A stretch of 64,000 nt of DNA from NCBI RefSeq assembly GCF_000718515.1, contig NZ_JNZS01000020.1, forward strand, positions 1-64,000, in the 5' to 3' direction. Below are positions 11,763 to 20,499 of the stretch, one piece after another. The stretch is from Micromonospora parva. Lineage in GTDB: Bacteria > Actinomycetota > Actinomycetes > Mycobacteriales > Micromonosporaceae. The position numbers and the translations under genes were made by a program. The notes beneath the pieces are model-generated. The model was given only the letters and a program-made list of their open reading frames with translations. It was not told the origin of the DNA and ran no database searches. Position 1 is the stretch's first letter. Each line of letters begins with the position of its first letter.

Positions 11763-12944
11763 TCAGACCAGGCCGGCGTCGCGCAGCAGCTGCCACAGGC
11801 CGGCACCGTCCGGGGCGGAGAGCCACTTCTGCCCCACCGGCCCCGACGAGGGGCGGCCGGCCGGGGCGGGCAGGCTACCGGCCAGCACCGACTGGGTCGG
11901 GGAGAGTCGGCGGATCGCCACCCCGGCGACGTTCTCCGGGTGGGCGGCGGCGAACTCGCGGTAGATCTCCTGATCGTGCTGGCCGTCGTCGCCGACGAGC
12001 AGCCAGCGCACGTCGGGGAACTCCTTGGCCAGCCGGGCCAGGGTGCTGCGCTTGTGTTCCATGCCGCTGCGGAACCAGCGGTCGGCGGTCGGCCCCCAGT
12101 CGGTGAGCAGCAGCGGCCCGGCCGGGTAGAGGTGCCGGGACAGGAAGCGGGTCAACGTGGGCGCCACGTTCCACGCGCCGGTGGAGAGGTAGAAGACCGG
12201 GGCGCCGGGATGCGCGGTGACCAGCCGTTCGTAGAGCACCGCCATGCCGGGCACGGCGTTGCGCGCGTGCTCGTCGAGCACGAACGTGTTCCAGGCGGCG
12301 AGCAGCGGTCGGGGCAGCGCGGTCACCATCACCGTGTCGTCGATGTCGGAGAGGATGCCGAACTTGACGTCCGGGTCGAGGATGCGCACCGGCGCGTCGA
12401 CCGGTTCGGCGTCCGGGACGCTGAGCCGGACCGTGCCCCAACCGGGCGGCAGGTCGGCCTCGACAAGCGTGTCGACGAAGCCGCTGCGGTCGGCCCGCGT
12501 CTCGTGGCACACCCCGCCGGCCTCGATGGTCACCGTGACGTGCTTGGCGGGCAGTGTGGTGAAGCTGCGCCAGCCGCGGACCTTGTCCAGCCGACCCCGC
12601 TGGCGGGTGTCCGGACGGCCCAGCAGGACCCGACACATCACCCGCACCCACCCCGGCGCGCCGTAACCGGTGTACGCGACGATGTTGATCCGCCAGCCGG
12701 TGCGCCGCAGCCGACGCTCGACGAGCTGGTGCACGGCGTCCTCGATCCGCGCGGCCCGGTGCAGGTTCGGTACGGCCAGCTGGCCGGCGGGAGTGGGTGG
12801 CACGCGCCAACCCTGCCACACGTCGGCAGCCACGGCCACGCGAGCCGTCCCCGGCCGCACCGGCCCAGCCAGCCCCGGCCGTACCGGCCCCGCCAACCCT
12901 GGCTGCGCCGATCCACCTCGGCGGCCCGGCCGGACGTGAAACAC
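11763..12944 (-). CDS. App1 family phosphatase (DUF2183 domain)
   Basis: About 393 aa if the first start is used. The C-terminal two thirds carry the App1/HAD-like signature GILSDIDDTVMVT (DxDxT), FYLSTGAWN, GPTADRWF and LVGDDGQHD. The family includes yeast phosphatidate phosphatase App1. Bacterial members are uncharacterised cytoplasmic phosphatases. The N-terminal ~30 residues are a low-complexity GLAGPVRP repeat, so the real start may be an internal GTG near 12840. It ends 17 nt from the nucleotidyltransferase relic, convergently, and is divergent from the membrane protein at 12976. Confidence 0.82.
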   Translation of the reverse strand: MFHVRPGRRGGSAQPGLAGPVRPGLAGPVRPGTARVAVAADVWQGWRVPPTPAGQLAVPNLHRAARIEDAVHQLVERRLRRTGWRINIVAYTGYGAPGWVRVMCRVLLGRPDTRQRGRLDKVRGWRSFTTLPAKHVTVTIEAGGVCHETRADRSGFVDTLVEADLPPGWGTVRLSVPDAEPVDAPVRILDPDVKFGILSDIDDTVMVTALPRPLLAAWNTFVLDEHARNAVPGMAVLYERLVTAHPGAPVFYLSTGAWNVAPTLTRFLSRHLYPAGPLLLTDWGPTADRWFRSGMEHKRSTLARLAKEFPDVRWLLVGDDGQHDQEIYREFAAAHPENVAGVAIRRLSPTQSVLAGSLPAPAGRPSSGPVGQKWLSAPDGAGLWQLLRDAGLV

Positions 12945-12975
12945 TCCGGTCGGGACGACGACGGGGGCGTTGGTC

Positions 12976-14661
12976 GTGTCGCATCCAGAGCAGCACCGCG
13001 GGCGATGGCGTCCGCGACTCGACCGGCCGGCGCTCGTCGCGCTGCTGTTCGGGGTCGCCGGTGTCGTCTACCGGCTGATTCTGACGCTCTTCACCGTGCC
13101 GGTGTCGAACAGCGACGAGGCGACCTTCGGTCTCGCCGCGCTGCACATCGCCCAGGGCCGGGAACGCCCGATCTTTCTCTACGGCCAGCACTACATGGGG
13201 GTGTTGGAGTCGTACCTGGCCGCTCCCCTGATGGCGGTGGCCGGGCCGAGCTGGCCGGTGCTGCGGCTGCCGATGCTCGTGCTGTACGCGGTCTTCCTCT
13301 ATCTGATCCACCGGTTGACCCGCCGGCTCTGCACACCGTGGTTCGCCGCCTTCGTGGTGGGTCTGCTCGCGCTCGGGCCGGAACGGGTGGTGCGCGACCA
13401 GCTCACCGTCGTCGGTGGGCGGCCGGAGGTGAAGCCGGCGGTGCTGCTGATGCTGCTGATCACCGTGGGGCTGGCCGTCGGCACGGTTCACCGCCGACGC
13501 CTCGCGATCGGGCTGTTCGGGCTGCTCGTCGGGCTGTCGGTCTGGTCGGACTGGCTGATCCTGCCGTACCTCGCGGTGGCCGGGCTGGCCCTGCTCTGGG
13601 CGGTACGGCGGGAGCTGCTCGGTTGGTGCGGTCTGCTGCTGGTGGCGGGGGCGGTCGTCGGGGTGGCCCCGATGATCGTCGACAACCTGCGGGCCGGGCC
13701 CGGTGAGGACTCGTTGTCGGTGTTCCGGGAGGTCAGCACCAAGACCGGGCCGCAGCCACCGTGGTCCGACCGGATCCGGGGTGGCCTGCTGGAGGGGGTG
13801 CCGCTGGCGCACGGGCTCTGCCCGGTGGACGGCTGCGGACGTTGGCAACAGTGGTTCGGCGTGCTGTACCCGGTGCTGCTGGTGGCCGGCGCGGCACTCG
13901 CGGTGCTCGCGTACCGTCGCGCGGCCGCAACTCCGGGTAGGGAGCGGGTCGAACGCGCCGGTGTCGCGTCCGCGGGTGCAGAGCAAAGGCCCGGAGGTTT
14001 GCGTGCAGAGCGGGTCGGGCCGGTCGTGCAGCTCGCGCTGATCGCCGGCGCGGCGTTGACACTGCTGTCGTACGTGCGCAGCCCGCTCGCCGCGACCAGC
14101 CCACTGGACAACGCCCGCTACCTGTCGGTGCTGCAACTGTCGCTGCCGGCGGTACTCTGGCCGCTCTGGGTGGCGGCGCTGACCGCCTGGCGGGGCACCA
14201 GCAGCGTGCTGGGCCGGATCGCCGGCGCGCTGTCCGCCGCCGTGTTGGCCGCGCTGACAGTGACCACGCTGGTGATCACCGTGCTCTTCGCGGCCACCGG
14301 CACCGCGGCGTCGCGGACCGAGGAGCGCCAGGCCCGGGAGTTGGCCGCCGCGCTGCGCGCCGACGGGCCCCACGAGGTGTACGGGGACTACTGGACCTGC
14401 AACCGGTTGATCTTCAACACGGACGAGTCGGTGGTCTGCGGGGTGCTCGACGCCGACCTGTCCCCCGGGCAGAACCGCTACCGGCCGTACTGGCGGCAGG
14501 TGGGGCGAGCCGAGCGGCCGGGCTACGTGGTGGAGGCCGGCTCGCCGATGGACCGGCGGTTGCGGAGGCTGCTCGCCGACCGGGGTGACGCCACGCCGGT
14601 GCGGGAGGTCGGCGGCTATCGCGTGTACCACCCCGACACCCCGGTGCGGCCCTGGCGGTAG
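12976..14661 (+). CDS. Polytopic membrane glycosyltransferase-like protein (GT39/ArnT-like fold)
   Basis: A protein of about 560 aa with roughly ten hydrophobic helices. The first periplasmic-loop motif NSDEATFGLAALHIAQG resembles the catalytic Asp/Glu loop of GT-C enzymes that use polyprenyl-phosphate sugars. The segment FLYGQHYMGVLESYL is typical of this uncharacterised actinobacterial family. A soluble C-terminal part (about 470-560) contains YGDYWTCNRLIF and GGYRVYHPD. The start is uncertain: GTG at 12976 is preferred over TTG at 12970. The substrate cannot be told from the sequence. Confidence 0.75.
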   Translation: MSHPEQHRGRWRPRLDRPALVALLFGVAGVVYRLILTLFTVPVSNSDEATFGLAALHIAQGRERPIFLYGQHYMGVLESYLAAPLMAVAGPSWPVLRLPMLVLYAVFLYLIHRLTRRLCTPWFAAFVVGLLALGPERVVRDQLTVVGGRPEVKPAVLLMLLITVGLAVGTVHRRRLAIGLFGLLVGLSVWSDWLILPYLAVAGLALLWAVRRELLGWCGLLLVAGAVVGVAPMIVDNLRAGPGEDSLSVFREVSTKTGPQPPWSDRIRGGLLEGVPLAHGLCPVDGCGRWQQWFGVLYPVLLVAGAALAVLAYRRAAATPGRERVERAGVASAGAEQRPGGLRAERVGPVVQLALIAGAALTLLSYVRSPLAATSPLDNARYLSVLQLSLPAVLWPLWVAALTAWRGTSSVLGRIAGALSAAVLAALTVTTLVITVLFAATGTAASRTEERQARELAAALRADGPHEVYGDYWTCNRLIFNTDESVVCGVLDADLSPGQNRYRPYWRQVGRAERPGYVVEAGSPMDRRLRRLLADRGDATPVREVGGYRVYHPDTPVRPWR

Positions 14662-14725
14662 GGGCTGGTCGTACGCTGGCCGGGCCGGCGCGTGGGGCGC
14701 CGCGTTTCGCCCGTCGAGGAGACCC

Positions 14726-15523
14726 ATGCTCATCCTGCTGCCGCCCTCGGAGGGGAAGGCCGACGCCGGCACCGGACGGCGCTGGACCCCGGACCGGCTG
14801 TCGCTGCCCGAGCTGAACCCGGCCCGCGAGCGGGTGCTGGACGCCCTGGTGGCGCTGAGCGCCGGGCCGGACGAGCAGGCGGCGCGGTCGGCACTCGGCC
14901 TCAGCGAGGGTCAACGCGGCGAACTGCGGCGCAACGCCCGACTGCGGGAGGCGGCCACCGCCCCGGTCGAGCGGCTCTACACCGGGGTGCTCTACGAGGC
15001 GCTGGACCTGGCCTCCCTGCCGGCCGCGGCGCAACGGGCGGCCCGCCGGTCGATCCTGATCAGCTCCGGCCTGTGGGGCGCGGTACGGCTGGCCGACCGG
15101 ATCCCGCCGTACCGCTGCCCGATCGGCGCCCGACTGCCCGAGGTCGGGGCGCTGTCGGCGTACTGGCGCAGGGAGCTGACGCCGGCGGTGGACGGGGCTG
15201 CCGGGCGGGGCCCGGTGCTGGACCTGCGCTCCGGTGCGTACGCGGCCACCTGGACGCCGCGCGGAGAGCTGGCCGAGCGCACCGTCACCGTGCGGGTTCT
15301 GCACGAGCGGGAGGTCGACGGGGTGCCGGTCCGCTCGGTGGTCAGCCACTTCAACAAGGCCACCAAGGGGCGGCTGGTCCGCGACCTCCTCGTCGCCGGC
15401 GCCCGGCCGCGTACCGCGGCGGAGCTGGTGGGCACCCTGCGGGAGTTGAAGCACACGGTGTTGGAGCAGGGCACCGCCGCGGGCCGGGTACGGCAGGTGG
15501 ATGTGGTCGTCACCGACCTGTAG
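14726..15523 (+). CDS. yaaA: Peroxide stress protein YaaA/DUF328 family
   Basis: A 265-aa protein with the family N-terminus MLILLPPSEGKADAGTG, the GVLYEALD segment and the C-terminal SHFNKATKGRLVRDL motif. E. coli YaaA limits intracellular iron and DNA damage under hydrogen peroxide and binds DNA; the biochemical mechanism is not settled. The ATG at 14726 is preceded by GAGGAGACCC. Upstream codons in the same frame have no family similarity. It stands alone between unrelated genes. Confidence 0.92.
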   Translation: MLILLPPSEGKADAGTGRRWTPDRLSLPELNPARERVLDALVALSAGPDEQAARSALGLSEGQRGELRRNARLREAATAPVERLYTGVLYEALDLASLPAAAQRAARRSILISSGLWGAVRLADRIPPYRCPIGARLPEVGALSAYWRRELTPAVDGAAGRGPVLDLRSGAYAATWTPRGELAERTVTVRVLHEREVDGVPVRSVVSHFNKATKGRLVRDLLVAGARPRTAAELVGTLRELKHTVLEQGTAAGRVRQVDVVVTDL

Positions 15524-15630
15524 CGGGCACGGCAGCCGCAAGATTTGCTCAAGGCTCGGCCGGAGCGGTTCCGTAACGGCGTGACAGGGGCCACGGTAAG
15601 GCGACCCAGACTCCGACAAGGGAGCCTCCG

Positions 15631-16374
15631 TTGACCCGCGAACCCGCCCTGCTCGACCGGCCCCACCCCTCGACGTCCCCGGCCCCGCTGGGTTGGTTGA
15701 CACTGGGCGACGCGTTCGAGGCCGCCTGCCTGCAACGGTGCACACCGCCGCCGACCGCCGCCCGACCGAGCGCGGTACGGGCCGAGCACACCCCCGGGGT
15801 GGAGTTCAATCGGGAGGACGCCGCGCAGCGCATGCGGCAACTGCTCGCCCGGCTGGACATCCCGGTCACCCACGAGGTTGCCGTCGGCGGCCTGCGCCGC
15901 CGCTACGAGTTGCACCGGCTGTGGGTGCCCCGGGAGCACCAGGGCGCGTACACCCGGATGTTGGACGCGGGCTGGTGGCAGGGGCGGCGCGAGCTGCTCG
16001 GCGGGCCGCTGCCCGGCGCCTCGCCGGCCCGGCGGCGGTTGGTGACCCGGCTGGCGGAGGCGGCCTGGCGCTCGGCGCTGCTGGCCGCCGGGCGGCACGT
16101 CCGCCGGCACATCCTCGGTGTCCGGCTCACCGACCGGGAGTTGGCAGCGGTGCTCATCCGGGGCGCGGCCGTGCTCGACGTGCCGGCCCGGCTCCGCCCC
16201 GGCACCGGTTGCTTCCTGGTCAGCGTGGCCGACGGCCCGGACCGGCAGCGGATCCTGCGCAGCGCGGCGTTGGAGCCGGCGCGCGCACCGATGGCGGCAC
16301 CCGGGACGGCGACAGCACGCGGGATGAACCCGGCGCGTGCTGTCGGTGCGCCGGCGGGTCGCGCCGCCTGCTGA
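15631..16374 (+). CDS. Conserved hypothetical protein
   Basis: A 247-aa soluble, Arg-rich protein with no recognised domain. The central region (RRRYELHRLWVPREH, GWWQGRRELLGGPLP) and a basic helix-rich stretch (AAGRHVRRHILGVRLTDREL) look conserved, while the last ~40 residues are low-complexity. The start is assigned to TTG at 15631, preceded by GGGAG 8 nt upstream. I cannot assign a function. It lies upstream of the TAXI lipoprotein gene, with a 71-nt gap, and may be unrelated to it. Confidence 0.6.
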   Translation: MTREPALLDRPHPSTSPAPLGWLTLGDAFEAACLQRCTPPPTAARPSAVRAEHTPGVEFNREDAAQRMRQLLARLDIPVTHEVAVGGLRRRYELHRLWVPREHQGAYTRMLDAGWWQGRRELLGGPLPGASPARRRLVTRLAEAAWRSALLAAGRHVRRHILGVRLTDRELAAVLIRGAAVLDVPARLRPGTGCFLVSVADGPDRQRILRSAALEPARAPMAAPGTATARGMNPARAVGAPAGRAAC

Positions 16375-16445
16375 TCGGTGCCGGCGTCCGGACGTCGCCC
16401 GACCCGGGCTTGCGCGCACCGGCACGACGGCGCACAGTGCACCGC

Positions 16446-17393
16446 GTGAGTCGTACCTCGTCCAGCCGCACCGGCCTGGCCGCCCTGTGGACGGTGCTGC
16501 TGATCGCGAACCTCGCGGTCGCCAGCTGCCGGGACGCCCCGACCCCGCCGACGTCGATCCGGATCGCCACCGGCAGCCCCACCGCTGTCTACTACGCGTT
16601 CGGGCAGTCCCTGGCGGCCATCCTCAACCGGGAACTGCCCGACGTCCGGGCGAGCGTGGTGGTCACCGCCGCCTCGGCGGAGAACGTCCAGCTCGTCGGC
16701 TCCGGCGGGGCCGAGCTGGGCTTCACCCAGGCCGACGTGCTGCCCACCAGCACGACGGGAAGCCCCGCGGTCGCCGCCGTCGCCCGGGTGTACGACGACC
16801 AACTGCACCTGGTCACCACGAGCGGTGGCCCGGTTCGCACTGTCGCCGACCTGCGCGGCCGGCGCGTCTCCGTCGGCGCGCCCGGCTCGGGCACCGAGAT
16901 CACCGCGACCCGGCTGTTGGAGGTGGCCCGCCTCGGTGGCGGCGAGGTGCGCCGCGAGCGGCTCGGTCTGGACGACTCGGTGAAGGCGCTGCGTTCCGGG
17001 CGGATCGACGCGTTCTTCTTCTCCGGCGGCCTGCCGGTGCGGGGCATTGAGGAGTTGGCCGACGCCAGCGCCATCCGGATCGTGGACCTCAGCGAGTGGA
17101 CCGAGCCGCTGCGCTCGCGCTACGGCCAGGTCTACGTCTCCCGGGACATCCCCCGCTCGGTGTACGGGGTGGACGCGGTGACCACTGTCGCCAACCCGAA
17201 CTACCTGATCGTCCGGGCCGGGCTGCCGGAACCGTTGGTCCGTGAGGTGACCCGGCTGCTGATGGACCGCCGCGCCGAGCTGGCCGCCGCGCATCCGGCG
17301 GCGGGACGGATGAGCCCCCGCTCGGCGATCGTCACCGCGCCGCTGCCGCTGCACCCGGGCGCCGCCGCGTGGTACCGCGCCACCAAACCGTGA
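16446..17393 (+). CDS. TAXI family TRAP-type solute-binding lipoprotein
   Basis: A 315-aa extracytoplasmic binding protein. The N-terminal hydrophobic segment ends in a lipobox-like LAVASC, so it is probably anchored to the membrane by lipid. Family motifs follow: RIATGSPTAVYYAFGQSLA, LGFTQADV, DLRGRRVSVGAPGSGTEITA, the FFFSGG segment and VANPNYLIVRAGL. TAXI proteins usually serve fused TRAP permeases, but no permease is present here. A histidine kinase and response regulator are encoded convergently 9 nt away, suggesting that the lipoprotein presents a ligand to that sensor. GTG start at 16446. Confidence 0.88.
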   Translation: MSRTSSSRTGLAALWTVLLIANLAVASCRDAPTPPTSIRIATGSPTAVYYAFGQSLAAILNRELPDVRASVVVTAASAENVQLVGSGGAELGFTQADVLPTSTTGSPAVAAVARVYDDQLHLVTTSGGPVRTVADLRGRRVSVGAPGSGTEITATRLLEVARLGGGEVRRERLGLDDSVKALRSGRIDAFFFSGGLPVRGIEELADASAIRIVDLSEWTEPLRSRYGQVYVSRDIPRSVYGVDAVTTVANPNYLIVRAGLPEPLVREVTRLLMDRRAELAAAHPAAGRMSPRSAIVTAPLPLHPGAAAWYRATKP

Positions 17394-17402
17394 CGGCCGG
17401 GC

Positions 17403-18848
17403 TCAGCGCGCCGGGCTGGGCCGCAGGTCGGTGGCCGGTTCCTCCTGCGCCGGCTCCTCCTCCGCCGGCTCCACGCCGAGGACCGGCGCCGGGAACCACA
17501 GGGCGGCGACCAGCCCCCGCGACTCCCCCGGGCGCATGGTGAGCCGCCCGTCGGAAGCGTCGACCAGCACCGCCGCGATGGTCAGGCCCAGCCCTGCGCC
17601 GTCCACGTTCTGCGCGTCCGGGGCCCGCCAGAACCGCTCGGTCGCCTGGCCGAGCTGACTCTCGGTCATGCCGGGGCCGGAGTCGCGAACCTCCAGCGCC
17701 ACCCCGCCGTCGCGGCGGGCCACCGTCACCGTCACCGCCCCACCCGCCCCGCTGAACTTCACCGCGTTGTCGATGAGCGCGTCCAACGCCTGGTCGACGG
17801 CGGTCGGCACGGTCTGGGCGTACGCCGGGGCGTCGGTGGTGGCCAGCCGCAACGCGACCGACCGGTGCCGGGCCAGCGGCGCCCACGCGGCCACCCGGGA
17901 GGCGGCCACCGCGGCGGCGTCCACGGTGACGCGCTCGTTCTCCTCCCGTTCGGCCCTGGCGAGGGTGAGCAGCGCGTCGAGCACCAACGCGAGCCGGTCG
18001 GTCTCCTCCAGGGCCAGCCGGTGCTCGGACCGACCGTCCTCGTCGGTGAGGCTGGGCCCCAGCTCCTCCACCCGTAGCCGCAGCGCGGTGAGCGGGTTGC
18101 GCAGTTGGTGGCTGGCGTGCGCGACGAAGGCGCGCTGCCGGTCCATCACGTCGGAGACCACGTCGGCCATGTGGTTGAAGCTGGCCGCGAGGCGGCGCAG
18201 CTCCGGCGGCCCCAGCCGGTGCTGCACCCGGGCGCCCCGGTCGCCTTCGGCAATCTCGTGCGTGACCGCGTCCAGTTCGGTGACCGGACGCAGCACCCAA
18301 CCGGCCAGCCCGAACGCGGTGAGCACACAGGCCAGCACAGCGAGCAGACCGGCCAGCGCGAGCAGCAGCCACCACGCGACGACAGCTCGGCGGATCGGGT
18401 CGGCCGGGGTCACGATCACCACCGCGCCGAGCACCTCACCGCCGTCGTTGATCGGTACCGCCACCACCACCGGGTCGGTCGTCCAGGGCCAGACCGACTC
18501 GGGGGCGCTGGTCTGCTGCCCGGACAGCGCGACGTCCAGGACCGTGGCGGTGCCCGGGGTGGGCTGCCACCGGGGAGACGAGACCGGGGTGTTCCGGTCC
18601 CGGTCGACGATCGCCGCGCTGATCGAGTACAGGTCGTCGTAGCTGGTCAGCTCCGACTCGATCGGGCCGGGCCCGCCGTCGCGCAACGCCGGCCCCGCCA
18701 GCGAGGCGAACCGGGTGGCGTCGGCGAGCCGGTCGGCACGGACCCGTTCGGTCTCCCGGCTGGCCATGGTGGCGGCCAACGGGGTCTCCAACGCGATGAG
18801 GACGAGGACCATCAGCAGCAGATAGCTGATCACCAGGCGGCGACGCAC
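17403..18848 (-). CDS. Sensor histidine kinase of a two-component system
   Basis: A 481-aa inner-membrane kinase with two transmembrane helices (about 7-27 and 155-180) flanking an extracytoplasmic sensor domain. HAMP follows (GWVLRPVTELDAV), then HisKA with phospho-acceptor H247 in HASHQLRNPL, then HATPase_c with DNAVKF, RDSGPGM and GAGLGLTIA. A Glu/Pro-rich tail ends the protein. It resembles TctE-like kinases that sense organic acids. The GTG start lies 9 nt after the response-regulator stop, with GAGGAG before it, so the two form an operon. The convergent TAXI lipoprotein is a plausible ligand-binding partner. Confidence 0.93.
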   Translation of the reverse strand: MRRRLVISYLLLMVLVLIALETPLAATMASRETERVRADRLADATRFASLAGPALRDGGPGPIESELTSYDDLYSISAAIVDRDRNTPVSSPRWQPTPGTATVLDVALSGQQTSAPESVWPWTTDPVVVAVPINDGGEVLGAVVIVTPADPIRRAVVAWWLLLALAGLLAVLACVLTAFGLAGWVLRPVTELDAVTHEIAEGDRGARVQHRLGPPELRRLAASFNHMADVVSDVMDRQRAFVAHASHQLRNPLTALRLRVEELGPSLTDEDGRSEHRLALEETDRLALVLDALLTLARAEREENERVTVDAAAVAASRVAAWAPLARHRSVALRLATTDAPAYAQTVPTAVDQALDALIDNAVKFSGAGGAVTVTVARRDGGVALEVRDSGPGMTESQLGQATERFWRAPDAQNVDGAGLGLTIAAVLVDASDGRLTMRPGESRGLVAALWFPAPVLGVEPAEEEPAQEEPATDLRPSPAR

Positions 18849-18857
18849 GTCAGCTCC

Positions 18858-19514
18858 TCACGCGTCGCGCAGCCGGTAACCGACGCCGCGCACGGTCTCC
18901 ACCAGACGGGCGTCGCCGAGCTTGCCGCGCAGCGACCCGACGTGCACCTCGACGGTGTGCCGGTCGGCCCAGGTGGTGCCCCAGGCGTCGAGCAGGATCC
19001 GGTCGCGGGGCACCGCCACCCCGGGTTGGCGGGCCAGCGAGAGCAGCACGTCGAACTCCTTGCGGGTCAACGTGACGACCCGTCCGTCGACGGTGACCGT
19101 CCGCGCGGCCACGTCGATGCGTACCGGACCGGCCTCGATGAGGTGCCGCTCGGGGGCGGCGTTCGCGGCGCGGCGCAGCACCGCCTCGATCCGGGCCTGC
19201 AACTCCACCATCGAGAACGGCTTGACCACGTAGTCGTCCGCGCCGAGGCGCAGACCCAGCACCCGGTCCCGTTCCTCACCCCGGGCGGTCACCGCGATGA
19301 TGCCGAGTTGACTGCTGCGCCGACGCAGCTCCCGGCACAGGTCGGTGCCGTCCCCGTCGGGCAGGGTCAGGTCGAGCAGCACCAGGTCGCACGGGGCGGC
19401 GGAGAGGGCGGCGGCGACGGTGGCCGCGTGCTCGACCTCGTACCCCCGGCGGGTGAGGGCGGAGGACAGCGCAGCGGCCACCCGGCGGTCGTCCTCCACC
19501 AGCAGGATTCGCAC
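18858..19514 (-). CDS. OmpR-family response regulator
   Basis: A 218-aa protein with a receiver domain (RILLVEDD; phospho-acceptor D48 in LLDLTLPDGDG; the conserved Lys in DYVVKPFSM) and a C-terminal winged-helix DNA-binding domain (LTRKEFDVL, HVGSLRGKLGD, ETVRGVGYRLR). GTG start at 19514; the preceding in-frame residues are not conserved. It is transcribed ahead of the kinase at 17403. Probable targets are not visible; the convergent TAXI lipoprotein gene is a candidate. Confidence 0.94.
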   Translation of the reverse strand: MRILLVEDDRRVAAALSSALTRRGYEVEHAATVAAALSAAPCDLVLLDLTLPDGDGTDLCRELRRRSSQLGIIAVTARGEERDRVLGLRLGADDYVVKPFSMVELQARIEAVLRRAANAAPERHLIEAGPVRIDVAARTVTVDGRVVTLTRKEFDVLLSLARQPGVAVPRDRILLDAWGTTWADRHTVEVHVGSLRGKLGDARLVETVRGVGYRLRDA

Positions 19515-19612
19515 CCGTGCCCCCGTCCGTCGCAGCGCTTGTTCTGCGAATGGTGGCAGAAGCGCGCGCGGACCGGGAGGCCGCCCGCCCGCGCCGGGCG
19601 GCGACCCACGCC

Positions 19613-19924
19613 CTAAAGGCCGAAGACGTCCTCGGCGGTGGCGTCCCTGACGCCGTCGGTGAACCCGCGGAAACCGGGGTCCTCGTGGCTGGCCGGCACG
19701 CTGGTGACGGTGACCCCGCTGGCCTGGGTGACAGCGTCGACCAGCGGCGGGTAGTCGATCTCGGCATCGTCGAAGGCGTCGTCGTCCGCCTCGGCCAGGT
19801 TGATCACGTGCTGTACGTCGTCGGACGGAGTGTCCGGGTCCTCGGCCCACTCGCCGCCGGCCCGGTAGCACTCGTCGTACAGTGCCCGCTGGCTGTCGGT
19901 CCAGTCATCGTCGTAGCTCTGCAT
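19613..19924 (-). CDS. Small acidic conserved hypothetical protein
   Basis: 103 aa, strongly acidic (SYDDDWTDSQRALYDECYRAGG, EADDDAFDDAEIDYPP). ATG at 19924, with GGAGGG 7 nt upstream fixing the start. No catalytic motif, signal peptide or membrane segment. It is transcribed toward the response regulator, 98 nt ahead of it, and may share its transcript. Function unknown. Confidence 0.65.
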   Translation of the reverse strand: MQSYDDDWTDSQRALYDECYRAGGEWAEDPDTPSDDVQHVINLAEADDDAFDDAEIDYPPLVDAVTQASGVTVTSVPASHEDPGFRGFTDGVRDATAEDVFGL

Positions 19925-20037
19925 CGCCCATCCCTCCGCGGCCTCTGACCTGAGCATGCCCGGCGGGAGGCGGCGGGCGCGGCGGTACCGGCGAAAACCG
20001 GGCGAGCGCGCCGACGGTCGCCCCGTACGCTGCTGTG

Positions 20038-20376
20038 GTGATCTACAAACTGCTGTCGAGCGCGGAGTGGGACGACGCTCTCGCCGTCGGCGCCTTCGCC
20101 GGCTCCGCCGTGGACCGGCAGGACGGTTTCATCCACCTCTCCGCCGGCGACCAGGTGGTGGAGACGGCACGGCGACACTTCGCCGGTGCCACCGGGTTGA
20201 CCCTGCTCAGCGTCGAGGAGGAGCGACTGGGCGACGCGCTGCGGTGGGAGCCGTCGCGCGGCGGTCAGCTGTTCCCGCACGTGTACGGCTCGCTGCCGGT
20301 CACCGCGGTGGTGGCGGCGCGGGCGCTGCCGGTGGACCTTCCGGTCCCCGACGCGGTGGCCGCCCTGCTGGGCTGA
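20038..20376 (+). CDS. DUF952 domain protein
   Basis: 112 aa. It begins VIYKLLSSAEWDDA and continues with the DUF952 hallmarks DGFIHLSAGDQV, LRWEPSRGGQLFPHVYG and LPVDLPVPDAV. Members of this small cytoplasmic family have no settled function. GTG at 20038 is preferred over GTG at 20035 because family members begin directly with the IYKL strand, and because TACGCT (20026-20031) lies 6 nt upstream, as at other probably leaderless genes in the window. Confidence 0.88.
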   Translation: MIYKLLSSAEWDDALAVGAFAGSAVDRQDGFIHLSAGDQVVETARRHFAGATGLTLLSVEEERLGDALRWEPSRGGQLFPHVYGSLPVTAVVAARALPVDLPVPDAVAALLG

Positions 20377-20392
20377 CCCGAACGTGGGCTAA

Positions 20393-20440
20393 CCCGCACG
20401 CACGCCGGCCCGCACGCACGCCGACCCGCACCCACGCTGA
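20393..20440. repeat. Three 16-bp tandem repeats
   Basis: Units at 20393-20408, 20409-20424 and 20425-20440 share CCCGCACGCACGCCGR. The third has changes and a more degenerate copy precedes them (20377-20392). They lie between the DUF952 stop and a terminator hairpin. Non-coding; function unknown, possibly replication slippage. Confidence 0.7.
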
Positions 20441-20447
20441 CGCGAAC

Positions 20448-20478
20448 GCGCCCGGTCCGACGGTGTCGGGCCGGGCGC
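20448..20478. terminator. Bidirectional terminator hairpin
   Basis: The 14-bp arms GCGCCCGGTCCGAC (20448-20461) and 20465-20478 pair throughout, with one G-T pair, around a 3-nt loop. It sits between the convergent ends of the DUF952 gene and the glycerophosphotransferase-like gene. No U-tract, as is usual for high-GC actinomycete terminators. Confidence 0.7.
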
Positions 20479-20499
20479 GCTGCCGTACTGACAAACAGT

